A DNA stretch of 64,000 nt from positions 3,720,001 to 3,784,000 of the forward strand of contig NZ_CP045393.1 of assembly GCF_009363655.1 (NCBI RefSeq), in the 5' to 3' direction. The translations under genes and the position numbers were made by a program. A model generated the notes under the pieces. That model was not told the origin of the DNA, ran no database searches, and worked only from the letters and a program-made list of their open reading frames with translations. Shown here one piece after another: positions 35,672-44,230 of this stretch (positions are counted from its first letter, which is position 1; every line of letters starts with the position of its first letter). Origin of the DNA: Roseovarius sp. THAF27. GTDB taxonomy: Bacteria; Pseudomonadota; Alphaproteobacteria; Rhodobacterales; Rhodobacteraceae.

Positions 35672-35686
35672 TTAACGAAAGGTTAA
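35672..35686 (-). promoter_or_regulatory. CtrA-type binding site upstream of the small gene and luxR
   Basis: TTAA-CGAAAGG-TTAA matches the full CtrA consensus TTAA-N7-TTAA, embedded in GTTAAC repeats, 22 bp before the ATG at 35650. In several roseobacters CtrA and quorum sensing regulate each other, so CtrA control of this luxR is plausible. Binding is not shown. Confidence 0.7.
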
Positions 35687-35795
35687 CTCAACTTTAGCAT
35701 GTTTAAGATTTTGGCCGTATTCGCGGTTTTTCACTCCCCGGAAATAGCGAGGGCGAGATTTCCAGCCTCCTGAATTCGTTGAACCCGGCGCAGGA

Positions 35796-35836
35796 CAAGG
35801 AAAGAAGCCCGCGAACCGGGTCACCGATTCGCGGGC
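35796..35836 (-). terminator. Terminator after ccr
   Basis: Stem GCCCGCGAA (35807-35815) with TTCGCGGGC (35828-35836); on the reverse strand it is followed by TTCTTTCCTT. It lies 36 bp beyond the ccr stop. Confidence 0.75.
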
Positions 35837-35872
35837 CAGATGCGGGCCGAACCGGCCCGTCAGGGAGAATGC

Positions 35873-37165
35873 TTAATCTTTCTTGCCCGCGTCCAGCACG
35901 TCCTCGACCGTGCGCAGGCCGGTGCGGGGCGACTGCACCAGCACCGCCATGTTGCCCGGCTTGTGCTCGTTGCGCAGCATCTTCATGTGTGCACCGGGGA
36001 TCTCGTCCCACGGGAAGACCTCGGACATGCAAGGGTCGATGCGGCGCTCGACCACGAGCTGGTTGGCGGACGAGGCCTGTTGCAGGTGGGCAAAGTGGCT
36101 GCCCTGCAGGCGCTTCTGGTGCATCCACATGTAGCGCACGTCGAAGGTGCAGTTGAAGCCGGTGGTGCCGGCGCAGATCACGACCATGCCGCCCTTCTTG
36201 CACACGAGGGTGGAGACCGGGAAGGTCGCCTCGCCGGGATGCTCGAACACGATATCGACGTTGTTGCCCTTGCCGGTGATGTCCCAGATCGCCTTGCCGA
36301 ACTTGCGCGCCTCGGTGAACCATTCCTTGTATTCCGGGCTGTTCACCTTGGGCAGCTGGCCCCAGCAGTTGAAATCCTTGCGGTTGATCACGCCCTTGGC
36401 GCCAAGGCTCATGACGAAATCGCGCTTGTCCTCGTCCGAGATCACGCCGATCGCATTGGCGCCCACGGTATTGGCCAACTGGATCGCGAAGGACCCCAGA
36501 CCGCCCGAGGCGCCCCAGACCAGCACGTTCTGACCCGGCTTCAGCTCGTGCGGGTGGTGGCCAAAGAGCATCCGATAGGCGGTGGCGAGCGTCAGCGTGT
36601 AGCAGGCGCTTTCCTCCCAGCTCAGGTGCTTGGGGCGCGGCATCAGCTGCTGCGCCTGCACGTTGGTGAATTGCGCGAAAGAGCCGTCGGGCGTCTCGTA
36701 GCCCCAGATGCGCTGCGTGGGCGAGAACATCGGGTCGCCGCCGTTGCAGTGGATGTCGTTGCCGTCGTCCTGGTTGCAGTGGATCACGACCTCGTCGCCC
36801 ACTTTCCAGTTCTTCACCTTGTCGCCGACGGCCCAGACAACGCCCGAGGCGTCGGAGCCTGCGATGTGGTAATCCGCGCCATGCCCGTCGAAGGGGCTGA
36901 TCGGCTCGCCGAGGCCGGCCCAGATGCCGTTGTAGTTCACGCCCGCGGCCATCACCAGCACCAGCACCTCGTTGCTGTCCAGCGTCGGCGTGTCCACCAC
37001 CTCGACCTGGAACGACTTGTCGGGCTCGCCATGCCGTTCGCGGCGAATGGCCCAGGCATACATCTGCTTGGGCACGTAGCCCAGGGGCGGCAACTCGCCG
37101 ATCTCGTAGAGGTCTTTCTCGGGCGCGTCGTAGGGCGCGATTCCGGTGTCGGTGTCCAGAGCCAT
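35873..37165 (-). CDS. ccr: Crotonyl-CoA carboxylase/reductase
   Basis: Ccr reductively carboxylates crotonyl-CoA to ethylmalonyl-CoA with NADPH and CO2, the key step of the ethylmalonyl-CoA pathway for acetate and C2 assimilation. The 430-residue product matches the family throughout: MALDTDTGIAPYDAPEKDLY, YAWAIRRERHGEPDKSFQVE, AAGVNYNGIWAGLGEPISPF, VVIHCNQDDGNDIHCNGGDP, and the NADP-binding VLVWGASGGLGSFAIQLAN. The ATG at 37165 follows AGGAGG and matches the family N-terminus better than upstream starts. It is followed by a terminator. The upstream 133 bp to the acyltransferase stop hold A+T-rich promoter sequence. ecm lies 1.9 kb away on the other strand. Confidence 0.97.
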   Translation of the reverse strand: MALDTDTGIAPYDAPEKDLYEIGELPPLGYVPKQMYAWAIRRERHGEPDKSFQVEVVDTPTLDSNEVLVLVMAAGVNYNGIWAGLGEPISPFDGHGADYHIAGSDASGVVWAVGDKVKNWKVGDEVVIHCNQDDGNDIHCNGGDPMFSPTQRIWGYETPDGSFAQFTNVQAQQLMPRPKHLSWEESACYTLTLATAYRMLFGHHPHELKPGQNVLVWGASGGLGSFAIQLANTVGANAIGVISDEDKRDFVMSLGAKGVINRKDFNCWGQLPKVNSPEYKEWFTEARKFGKAIWDITGKGNNVDIVFEHPGEATFPVSTLVCKKGGMVVICAGTTGFNCTFDVRYMWMHQKRLQGSHFAHLQQASSANQLVVERRIDPCMSEVFPWDEIPGAHMKMLRNEHKPGNMAVLVQSPRTGLRTVEDVLDAGKKD

Positions 37166-37298
37166 CGGGGCCTCCTTCATATGCGTTTGCCGCGATGCAG
37201 AATCGCGCGTGTCCGCCCTGAAATATCTTTCATCACGCAACAATGCAATGCCGACTTGTTGTTTTTTGAAATTTTATAACCCAGCAGTCGCAGAAAAA

Positions 37299-38675
37299 TC
37301 AGCCCTTTTGCGCCGCGTCTGCGAAAAACTGCCGGATGGAATTGGCGTAATAGACCAGCAGGTCACGCTCTTCGGGCACGATCTCGATGCCCTGCGCGGT
37401 GTCGCGGACCAGCCCGCGCTTGCGCAGGATGCGTAGGCCCACCTCGACGGAATAGCCCAGATCCTCGCGCGGGATGTGGATATGCGCCTGGCCCAGGCTG
37501 TCGGTCATCCCGGCCAGAATCTCTCTTAGCTCGGACTCGGGCAGCGGCGTTCCGGCCGCCAACAGGGCATGGGCCACCATCGGCACGGACAGCACCGGCA
37601 CCTCCTGCCCGATCCGCGCCATCAGGCGTTCGCCCAGCATTTCGACCGGGGCGCCGGGATGTTCCGCGCGGAAATCGGTCAACGACACCGGCGCGCCAAA
37701 GCTGACGGCGGCATAGCCGTGGCGGTGATAGCGCCGGGTGATCCACAGCCAGAACTGTTTCAGCACGAAGCCTCCCACAACGCTGATCTTCGCCCCGAAA
37801 CGGCGCTTGCCCGCCTTGCCGGCGGCCACAAGGATACGGTCCTCGAACACCCGGTCGTAATTGACGGCGACCGGCACGAAGACCACGTCGCGCCCACCCT
37901 CGGTGCGTTCGTCGATGATATATTTCAGGATGCCCAGCTTGGGCTTGGCCAGTGCACCATCCAGGCTCAGCCCGCCCTCGGGAAAGACCGCCTGCGTCAC
38001 CCCGCCATCGGTGGCCATGCCCACGTACCGCGCCAGCACCCGGCGATAGAGCGCGTTGAGCGACCGGCGCCGGATGAAATAGGCCCCCATCGTGCGAATG
38101 AGCCGGCTCAGCGGCCAGACCCGCGCCCATTCGCCCACGGCATAGCTGAGCGCCGACTGCTCGGCGGCCAACCACGTGACCAGCACGTAATCCATGTTCG
38201 AGCGGTGGTTCATCACGAAGATCACCGTGGCGTCGGGGTCGATCCTGCCGATCCCCTCGGCGTCGAACCGCCCCATCCGCACGCGGTAAAGCGCCGTGCT
38301 CAGCAGTTTGGCCAGTCGGATCGCCACGCCGAAATAGGCGGTGGCGGAAAAGCTGGGGACGATCTCGCGCGCGTATCTCTTGGCCTTCTCGAACGCCACG
38401 TTCTCGGGGATGCCGTTTTCCCGCGCGTGTTCGGCGATGGCCTTGCTGACCTCGGGGTCGTAGATGAGGCGCTGGATCATGTCATAGCGGCGCGCCAGCT
38501 TGAACGGCTCGATCTTGCGCTCCAGCCGCTGGTTCAGGCGGTTCACCACCCGTTCCATCCGGCGGCGGAAGAACCAGCGCACCGACGGGAACAGGAAATG
38601 CGATGCAAATGTCACCGCCGCGAACAGCAGGATCAGCACCAAGAGCCAGAGGGGAAGTTCAACCGTTTGCGTCAT
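37299..38675 (-). CDS. PlsB-like acyltransferase (1-acyl-glycerol-3-phosphate/G3P acyltransferase family)
   Basis: The roughly 458-residue protein has an N-terminal membrane segment (LPLWLLVLILLFAAVTFASH) and an acyltransferase domain with the NHRSNMDYVLV block (HX4D catalytic motif), GAYFIRRRSLNALYRRVLAR, FPEGGLSLDG (acyl-acceptor motif) and DVVFVPVAVNYDRVFEDRIL, in the order found in glycerol-3-phosphate acyltransferases. The C-terminal 120 residues (PMVAHALLAAGTPLPESEL to YYANSIRQFFADA) resemble the PlsB tail. It likely works in phospholipid synthesis at the inner membrane. An in-frame ATG at 38687 is an alternative start; neither has a strong ribosome-binding site. It sits between ccr and ecm. 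Confidence 0.87.
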   Translation of the reverse strand: MTQTVELPLWLLVLILLFAAVTFASHFLFPSVRWFFRRRMERVVNRLNQRLERKIEPFKLARRYDMIQRLIYDPEVSKAIAEHARENGIPENVAFEKAKRYAREIVPSFSATAYFGVAIRLAKLLSTALYRVRMGRFDAEGIGRIDPDATVIFVMNHRSNMDYVLVTWLAAEQSALSYAVGEWARVWPLSRLIRTMGAYFIRRRSLNALYRRVLARYVGMATDGGVTQAVFPEGGLSLDGALAKPKLGILKYIIDERTEGGRDVVFVPVAVNYDRVFEDRILVAAGKAGKRRFGAKISVVGGFVLKQFWLWITRRYHRHGYAAVSFGAPVSLTDFRAEHPGAPVEMLGERLMARIGQEVPVLSVPMVAHALLAAGTPLPESELREILAGMTDSLGQAHIHIPREDLGYSVEVGLRILRKRGLVRDTAQGIEIVPEERDLLVYYANSIRQFFADAAQKG

Positions 38676-38749
38676 TGCCCGCACCATGCCAGCCCGGGTG
38701 AAGGGGTACAAAGGAAAACGGGGCCTAGAGGTTGCCGTTTGGAGTGCAA

Positions 38750-38914
38750 GCCGCGCGATTGCCAGACCGCGGGCTGGCGACCCGAGGGTGGTTCATGGCA
38801 CTTTATTCATGCCAATACCGAAAAACCTCAAATCGACGCACCTACGGCAACCAATCGCCAGACCGGGGGGCGGTCTGCCGATCGCGCGGCGGCCTTCGGC
38901 CTTGATTCCGCGCG
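38750..38914 (-). repeat. Dispersed structured repeat, copy B
   Basis: 165 bp on the reverse strand: CGCGCGGAATCAAGG, stem GGCC-GAAG-GCC, internal arm GCGCGATCGGCAGACCGC, TCTGGCGATTGG, then ATAAAGTGCC, ending GCGGTCTGGCAATCGCGC. It occupies much of the 393-bp divergent region between the acyltransferase gene and ecm, leaving 154 bp for the ecm promoter, which contains TTGCGCAA at 39040-39047. Confidence 0.85.
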
Positions 38915-39068
38915 AGAGATAAAGACCTGCCGTTTCAGTTCGACGGGGCCTCTCAAACCCACCCCGCCCCGAATTGCCGCAACGCAGCGAATTGACAGCG
39001 TCACATAATTCCGAATAGTTTGTCGCTGTTGAAAGAAAGTTGCGCAATCCGATTCACGAGGCCGCCCG

Positions 39069-41048
39069 ATGTCGCAGATGCAGAATGACACCCCCAAGGA
39101 TCGTCCCTGGTTGATCCGCACCTATGCCGGCCACTCCACCGCCAAGGCCTCGAACGCGCTCTATCGCGGCAACCTCGCCAAGGGGCAGACGGGCCTCAGC
39201 GTGGCGTTCGACCTGCCCACGCAGACGGGCTATGACAGCGATCATGTGCTCAGCAAGGGCGAGGTCGGCAAGGTCGGCGTGCCAGTCTGTCATCTCGGCG
39301 ACATGCGCACGCTGTTCGACCAGATCCCGCTGGATCAGATGAACACTTCGATGACAATCAACGCCACCGCGCCGTGGCTTCTGGCGCTTTACGTGGCGGT
39401 GGCCGAGGAACAGGGCGCGGATGTCAGCGCTCTGCAGGGCACCGTGCAGAACGACCTGATCAAGGAATACCTCAGCCGCGGCACCTATATCTGCCCGCCG
39501 AAACCCAGCCTCAAGATGATCGGGGACGTGGCCGAATACTGCTACACCCATATCCCCAAGTGGAACCCGATGAACGTGTGTTCCTACCACCTGCAGGAGG
39601 CCGGCGCGACGCCGCAACAGGAACTGGCCTTTGCGCTGGCCACCGCCTGCGCCGTTCTGGACGAGTTGAAGCCGCGCGTGCCCGAGGAAGACTTCCCGGC
39701 GCTGGCGGGGCGCATCAGTTTCTTCGTCAACGCGGGCATCCGCTTCGTCACCGAGATGTGCAAGATGCGCGCCTTCGTCGATCTGTGGGACGAAATCCTG
39801 TTGGAGCGTTACGGCGTCGAGAACCCCAAGTTCCGCCGCTTCCGCTATGGCGTGCAGGTGAACTCCCTCGGCCTGACCGAGCAGCAACCCGAGAACAACG
39901 TCTACCGCATCCTGATCGAAATGCTGGCGGTGACCCTGTCGAAAAAGGCCCGCGCCCGCGCCGTGCAACTGCCCGCCTGGAACGAGGCGCTTGGCCTGCC
40001 CCGCCCGTGGGATCAGCAATGGTCGATGCGGATGCAGCAGATCCTGGCCTACGAGACGGATTTGCTGGAATACGAGGACCTGTTCGATGGCAACCCCGCC
40101 GTCGACGCCCGTGTCGAGCAACTGAAGCAAAGCGCCCGGCAGGAGCTTGAGACGCTCGACAGCATGGGCGGCGCCATCGGGGCGATCGAACACATGAAGG
40201 CGCGGCTGGTGGACAGCAACGCCGACCGTCTTGGCCGGATCGAGGCGGGCGAAACGACCGTGGTGGGCGTCAACAAGTTCACCACGACCGAGCCCAGCCC
40301 CCTGCAATCCGAGGATGGCGGCATCATGCGCGTCGACCCCGCGACCGAGGCCGAACAGATCGACCGCCTGAACGCCTGGCGCGAAGAGCGTGACGACGAG
40401 GCCGTGAAAACCGCGCTGGCGGCCCTGCGCGAGGCGGCCTCGAAAAACGAGAACATCATGCCGACCTCAATTGCCGCCGCCAAGGCGGGTGTCACGACAG
40501 GCGAGTGGGCCGAACAGATGCGACAGATTCACGGCCAGTATCGCGGCCCCACCGGCGTCTCGGGCAGCCCGTCGAACCGCACCGAGGGCCTTGACGATAT
40601 CCGCGACGCGGTCGATGCGGTCAGCAAGAAACTGGGCCGCCGCCTGAAGTTCCTGATGGGCAAGCCGGGCCTTGACGGCCATTCCAACGGCGCCGAGCAG
40701 ATCGCCTTTCGCGCCCGCGATTGCGGCATGGACATTTCCTACGAAGGCATCCGCCTGACGCCCGAGGAAATCGTGACCGCCGCGCTGGAGGACGAGGCGC
40801 ACGTGATCGGCCTGTCGATCCTGTCAGGCAGCCACATGCCGCTGGTCGAGGACCTGTTGACCCGGATGCGCGAGGCGGGTCTGGGCCACGTGCCGCTGAT
40901 CGTCGGCGGGATCATCCCCGACGAGGATTCCAAGCGCCTGCTGGAGATGGGCGTGTCGCGGGTCTATACGCCCAAGGATTTCGAGCTGAACACGATCATG
41001 ATGGATATCGTCACGCTGGCCGATCCCAAGGCGGTGGCCGCCGAGTGA
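39069..41048 (+). CDS. ecm: Ethylmalonyl-CoA mutase
   Basis: Ecm converts (2R)-ethylmalonyl-CoA to (2S)-methylsuccinyl-CoA with adenosylcobalamin, downstream of Ccr in the ethylmalonyl-CoA pathway. The 659-residue product is shorter than methylmalonyl-CoA mutases (over 700) and starts with the Ecm-type [20 protein letters not shown] and [20 protein letters not shown]. The C-terminal cobalamin domain has the DxHxxG motif in [14 protein letters not shown] (about residue 535), with [10 protein letters not shown] and [13 protein letters not shown]. Start ATG at 39069. Its stop overlaps the GTG start of the NTF2-like gene (GTGA). The 154 bp upstream hold TTGCGCAA, a possible operator. Confidence 0.96.
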   Translation: MSQMQNDTPKDRPWLIRTYAGHSTAKASNALYRGNLAKGQTGLSVAFDLPTQTGYDSDHVLSKGEVGKVGVPVCHLGDMRTLFDQIPLDQMNTSMTINATAPWLLALYVAVAEEQGADVSALQGTVQNDLIKEYLSRGTYICPPKPSLKMIGDVAEYCYTHIPKWNPMNVCSYHLQEAGATPQQELAFALATACAVLDELKPRVPEEDFPALAGRISFFVNAGIRFVTEMCKMRAFVDLWDEILLERYGVENPKFRRFRYGVQVNSLGLTEQQPENNVYRILIEMLAVTLSKKARARAVQLPAWNEALGLPRPWDQQWSMRMQQILAYETDLLEYEDLFDGNPAVDARVEQLKQSARQELETLDSMGGAIGAIEHMKARLVDSNADRLGRIEAGETTVVGVNKFTTTEPSPLQSEDGGIMRVDPATEAEQIDRLNAWREERDDEAVKTALAALREAASKNENIMPTSIAAAKAGVTTGEWAEQMRQIHGQYRGPTGVSGSPSNRTEGLDDIRDAVDAVSKKLGRRLKFLMGKPGLDGHSNGAEQIAFRARDCGMDISYEGIRLTPEEIVTAALEDEAHVIGLSILSGSHMPLVEDLLTRMREAGLGHVPLIVGGIIPDEDSKRLLEMGVSRVYTPKDFELNTIMMDIVTLADPKAVAAE

Positions 41049-41431
41049 CCGACCAAACGGATCGCAACAAGGCCAGTGCCATGGCCTTTTACGACCTGAT
41101 GTTCAATCAATGCCGCCCGCGCGAGGCCATCGCGCACTACGCGGGCGACACCTATATCCAGCACAATCCGCATGTCGCGGACGGCAAGGATGCGTTCATC
41201 GACTATTTCGAGCGCATGGCGCGCGAGTATCCGGGAAAACAGGTGCGCTTTGTCCGCGCCGTGGCCGAGGCCGATCTGGTGGTGCTGCATTGCCATCAGA
41301 CATGGCCCGGAAGCGACGACTACGCCGGCATGGATATCTTCCGATTCGATGAAAACAGCAGGATCGTCGAGCATTGGGACGTCCTGCAGGTCATCACGGG
41401 CCAGTCGGCCAACGACAACGGGCTGTTCTGA
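41045..41431 (+). CDS. NTF2-like/SnoaL-type small protein
   Basis: The 128-residue protein has the NTF2-like cone fold: [60 protein letters not shown], and [18 protein letters not shown]. Members of this SnoaL-like group are small polyketide cyclase-type or ligand-binding proteins; no catalytic assignment is safe. The start is a GTG at 41045 overlapping the ecm stop, so it is translated with ecm. In many Proteobacteria this type of protein is found without a known partner. Its TGA stop shares its last base with the first base of the following terminator stem. Confidence 0.85.
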   Translation: MTDQTDRNKASAMAFYDLMFNQCRPREAIAHYAGDTYIQHNPHVADGKDAFIDYFERMAREYPGKQVRFVRAVAEADLVVLHCHQTWPGSDDYAGMDIFRFDENSRIVEHWDVLQVITGQSANDNGLF

Positions 41432-41480
41432 TACGCTCCGGGGTCATTCGCGGGGGATAGTGCGCGACCCCGGAGCGTAT
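41431..41480. terminator. Bidirectional terminator between convergent genes
   Basis: ATACGCTCCGGGGTC (41431-41445) and GACCCCGGAGCGTAT (41466-41480) form a perfect 15-bp inverted repeat with a 20-nt loop, starting at the last base of the NTF2-like gene and ending 25 bp before the stop of the leftward gene. Confidence 0.8.
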
Positions 41481-41505
41481 TGAGCGTGCCGTAGGTCCGG
41501 CGCGC

Positions 41506-42084
41506 TTACTCGGTCTGGGGCGCTTCGCTCTCGGCACCGTCCTCGGTGCCTTCGCCGGCTTCGGCCTCTTCTTCCGCGGCCTCTTGCGCGGCCTTGCCTT
41601 CGGCGGCGGCGACCTTGATCTCGTCAAGAATGCGCTGGTTCAGTTCCTCGTCCTGCTGTGCCGCGATGTCGATCGCCTTGAACTCCGCCGGGGTGATGTC
41701 GGCGATCACCTCGATGGCGTTGACGATGGAGTCATTGGCATAGGCCATCAGCTCGGCGCGCTTCTCGCCGTCTGTTTCGGCCTCGATCCTGGGCACGAAA
41801 TGTTGCCCGACCGCGTTGATCGCCGCCAGCGCCTGCACGAACGCGTTGAGCTTTTCGTCGGTCAGGGTCTCGTTGCTGATGCCCTCGGCCGGCTCGATCT
41901 TCTCAAGCGACTTCGTCGGCGGCTCCTTCGCGGCCTGCTGGGTTTCGGCATTCTGCGTGCCGGTGGTCTCAGAGCCGGTGGTCTGCGAGTCCGTGCTCTC
42001 TGCGGTGCCGGTGGCCTCCTGCGCGATGCTGGCGGTGCCCAGCGACAGCGCGGCGGCGGTGGCGATTGCGATACGTGAAATCAT
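41506..42084 (-). CDS. Secreted DUF4168-like protein
   Basis: The 192-residue product has a signal peptide (MISRIAIATAAALSLGTASI, cleavage after AQ near residue 22), a low-complexity Thr/Ser/Glu linker (residues 23-60), a helical domain (about 70-165: TDEKLNAFVQALAAINAVGQ, EVIADITPAEFKAIDIAAQQ, ELNQRILDEIKVAAAEGKAA) like DUF4168, and a strongly acidic C-terminal tail. It is probably periplasmic. Function is unknown. The ATG at 42084 follows GAGGAG. It is convergent with the NTF2-like gene and divergent from a GNAT gene. Confidence 0.75.
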   Translation of the reverse strand: MISRIAIATAAALSLGTASIAQEATGTAESTDSQTTGSETTGTQNAETQQAAKEPPTKSLEKIEPAEGISNETLTDEKLNAFVQALAAINAVGQHFVPRIEAETDGEKRAELMAYANDSIVNAIEVIADITPAEFKAIDIAAQQDEELNQRILDEIKVAAAEGKAAQEAAEEEAEAGEGTEDGAESEAPQTE

Positions 42085-42230
42085 TTTGGTCTCCTCGACG
42101 GGTAGCCTCGGTTTCGTTGACGACACAGATGGCCAGTCCCAGCGCCCGATGCAATGCGCTCGGCGAAAAAACGCTGGAATCCGCCGGGCGCTCGGCCCAA
42201 TCTGCGCCGAGCAGCCGAAGGACCCCCATC

Positions 42231-42671
42231 ATGAGCCTGACCATCCGCCCCATCGCACCGCAGGACGAAACCGACTGGCGCCGGCTTTGGACCGCGTACC
42301 TGGAATTCTACGAAAGCAGTGTCAGCGAGGAGGTCTATGCCACCACCTTCGCGCGGCTCTGCGCGCCCGAGGTGACCGACCAGAATGGGCTGCTGGCGCT
42401 GGACGGCGAAACGCCGGTGGGACTGGTGCATTACATCTTTCACCCGCATAACTGGCGGGTCGAGAAGATCTGTTACCTGCAGGACCTCTATGCCGACCCT
42501 TCGGTGCGCGGCACCGGCGTGGGGCGCAAGCTGATCGAGGCGGTCTATGCCGCCGCCGACGCCAACGGCACGCCGGCCGTCTACTGGAACACCCAGCATT
42601 TCAATGCGCAGGCAAGGCAGCTTTACGACCGGATCGGGCAGCTGACGCCGTTTATCAAGTACGCCCGCTAA
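42231..42671 (+). CDS. GNAT family N-acetyltransferase
   Basis: The 146-residue protein starts MSLTIRPIAPQDETDWRRLW. It shows GNAT motifs: EKICYLQDLYADPSVRGTGV with VGRKLIEAVYAAADANGTPA (the RGTGVGR pyrophosphate loop) and AVYWNTQHFNAQARQLYDRI (motif B, YxxN-type), ending TPFIKYAR. The WNTQHFNAQARQLYD ending is typical of a subgroup close to spermidine/diamine-type or aminoglycoside-like acetyltransferases. Substrate is unknown. The frame is open further upstream, but the ATG at 42231 after GAAGGA fits the family. Its stop is 28 bp from the convergent DUF4329-like gene. Confidence 0.88.
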   Translation: MSLTIRPIAPQDETDWRRLWTAYLEFYESSVSEEVYATTFARLCAPEVTDQNGLLALDGETPVGLVHYIFHPHNWRVEKICYLQDLYADPSVRGTGVGRKLIEAVYAAADANGTPAVYWNTQHFNAQARQLYDRIGQLTPFIKYAR

Positions 42672-42698
42672 AGCCCGTCCGGGATGGGCTGAATCGCT

Positions 42699-43226
42699 TC
42701 AGGGGAACTGCGCCGCCTCGCGCCGCATCAACTCGCGCAGCGAATAGGAGCGCGCGATCGGCCCCTCGGCGCCCATGACGTGGCGCGGATCGGCGGGGAT
42801 ACAGCCCGGACCGCAGAGCTGGCGCACCACCATGCGGCGCGTATCGAGAAACCACAGCCGCCCGGCAGGCGTGCCGACATAGCCGTTGATGCCCTCGCCC
42901 TTGTCGGCGCGGATATCGTTGACGGTGGGCACCTCGGACCAGGCGCTTTCGTCATAGGCGCCGTGCGTGTGCCAGGACGCCACCACCCGCAGCCGTTTGG
43001 GCCAGCGGGGCTGGCAATAGTTCAGGAACCCGCGCCGGGCCGGGGTGGTGGCCAGCTGCCCCGAGGCGGTGTAGCCGATATAGCCGCAATATTCGCGGTT
43101 CTCGGCCACCGAGCGCGCCTGCGCCTGCGACAGCACGTGTCGCGCCACGCCGATCTCGTCGGCGGTTTGCGCAGGGGCGGCGACGGGCATCGCCATGAGC
43201 AGGGCCAGCAGGGCCATGATCCGCAT
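42699..43226 (-). CDS. Secreted DUF4329-like protein with JAMM-like His/Asp pattern
   Basis: The 175-residue product has a signal peptide (MRIMALLALLMAMPVAAPAQ) and a domain resembling DUF4329: ENREYCGYIGYTASGQLATT, then VVASWHTHGAYDESAWSEVP and TVNDIRADKGEGINGYVGTP, GRLWFLDTRRMVVRQLCGPG. The spacing Glu ... His-Thr-His ... Ser ... Asp resembles the JAMM/MPN+ metal site, so a zinc-dependent peptidase or isopeptidase of the periplasm is possible. This is motif-based inference. It is divergent from deoD over 84 bp and convergent with the GNAT gene. Confidence 0.7.
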   Translation of the reverse strand: MRIMALLALLMAMPVAAPAQTADEIGVARHVLSQAQARSVAENREYCGYIGYTASGQLATTPARRGFLNYCQPRWPKRLRVVASWHTHGAYDESAWSEVPTVNDIRADKGEGINGYVGTPAGRLWFLDTRRMVVRQLCGPGCIPADPRHVMGAEGPIARSYSLRELMRREAAQFP

Positions 43227-43310
43227 CTGTTGTGTGTCCTCTCTTGCGGCGGCGGGGGCAGGCGTTACCTTTGCGCGACCTTAACGCGACCTTAGACCGA
43301 AGGGCAGTCC

Positions 43311-44015
43311 ATGACGATCCATATAGGCGCCTCAGCCGGCGACATTGCCGAAACCGTCCTGATGCCCGGCGACCCGATGCGCGCCAAGTGGGCCGCCGAG
43401 CGGTTCCTGGAGGCGCCGCGCAAGGTCAACGCGGTGCGCGGGATGCTGGGCTTTACCGGCACGTGGCGGGGCCACCCGGTGACGATCCACGGCAGCGGGA
43501 TGGGCATGGCGAGCCTGTCGATCTATGCCAACGAGCTCATGCGAGACCTCGGCGCGAAGACGCTGATCCGCATCGGCTCGACCGGCGCGATGCAGGCGCA
43601 TGTGGGCCTGCGCGACGTGATAATCGCCATGACGGCCAGCAGCGTCGGCACGCCCTCCTCGACCATCTTCCGGGAACTGAACTATGCCCCCTGCGCCGAC
43701 TGGGGGCTGTTGCGGGCGGCGGTGGCGGCGGCCGAGGCGCGGGGCGTGCCGCATCACGTGGGCGGCATCTATTCCTCGGACACGTTCTATGACGAGCGGC
43801 CCGACCTCAACGAGCAGATGACCCGCCACGGCATCCTCGCCGTCGAAATGGAGACCGCCGAGATGTACACGCTGGCCGCGCGATACGGCGCACGGGCGCT
43901 GTCGGTGCTGACCGTGTCGGACCACCTGCAAACCGGCGAGGCCCTGCCCAGCGAGGACCGCGAGGCCAGTTTCGGCGACATGGTGGACATCGCGCTGGAG
44001 GCGGCCTTCGCGTAG
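43311..44015 (+). CDS. deoD: Purine-nucleoside phosphorylase, DeoD type
   Basis: DeoD phosphorolytically cleaves purine (deoxy)nucleosides in the cytoplasm for salvage. The 234-residue length is normal. Motifs: [20 protein letters not shown] with the phosphate-binding [35 protein letters not shown], and [20 protein letters not shown] with the base-contacting TVSDH. The start is the ATG at 43311. The TAG stop is the TAG inside the GTAGGG of a hairpin repeat beginning at 44012, so the repeat supplies the end of the reading frame. Confidence 0.96.
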   Translation: MTIHIGASAGDIAETVLMPGDPMRAKWAAERFLEAPRKVNAVRGMLGFTGTWRGHPVTIHGSGMGMASLSIYANELMRDLGAKTLIRIGSTGAMQAHVGLRDVIIAMTASSVGTPSSTIFRELNYAPCADWGLLRAAVAAAEARGVPHHVGGIYSSDTFYDERPDLNEQMTRHGILAVEMETAEMYTLAARYGARALSVLTVSDHLQTGEALPSEDREASFGDMVDIALEAAFA

Positions 44016-44089
44016 GGTGCGTTTCCAACGCACCTGTTTTGGGCCGGGAAACATCTGTGCCGCCACGGTGCGTTGAAAACGCACCCTAC
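44012..44089. repeat. Pair of inverted GTAGGGTGCG-type hairpin repeats
   Basis: Hairpin one: GGTGCGTT-TCC-AACGCACC (44016-44034), preceded by GTA. Hairpin two: GGTGCGTT-GAA-AACGCACC (44067-44085), followed by CTAC. The two are mirror images, like a BIME formed by paired REP elements. The solo version follows doc at 54434. Confidence 0.85.
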
Positions 44090-44132
44090 GCCCCGTCCGA
44101 AAAAGCGAACATCGCCCCCTTGGACACCCCTG

Positions 44133-44170
44133 CGCGCGGAATCAAGGCGCATCGCGCCGCCGCGCCATCG
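44133..44170 (+). repeat. Dispersed structured repeat, fragment C
   Basis: Only the 5' hairpin portion is present: CGCGCGGAATCAAGG followed by CGC-AT-CGCG CCGCCGCGCC. The internal arm, the CATAAAG box and the 3' arm are missing. Downstream (44171-44230) there are other short hairpins (CATGC-TGGAA-GCATG), but no gene. Confidence 0.65.
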
Positions 44171-44230
44171 TCATGCTGGAAGCATGCCTTTGGCATGACC
44201 CCCACCCAGGGGGTCGGCCCTGGCGCTCCT

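Noticed and set aside
35703..36323. Reverse open frame of about 200 codons inside ccr
   Set aside because: It overlaps ccr on the same strand in another frame, begins inside it and runs through the terminator. Composition is that of a shadow.
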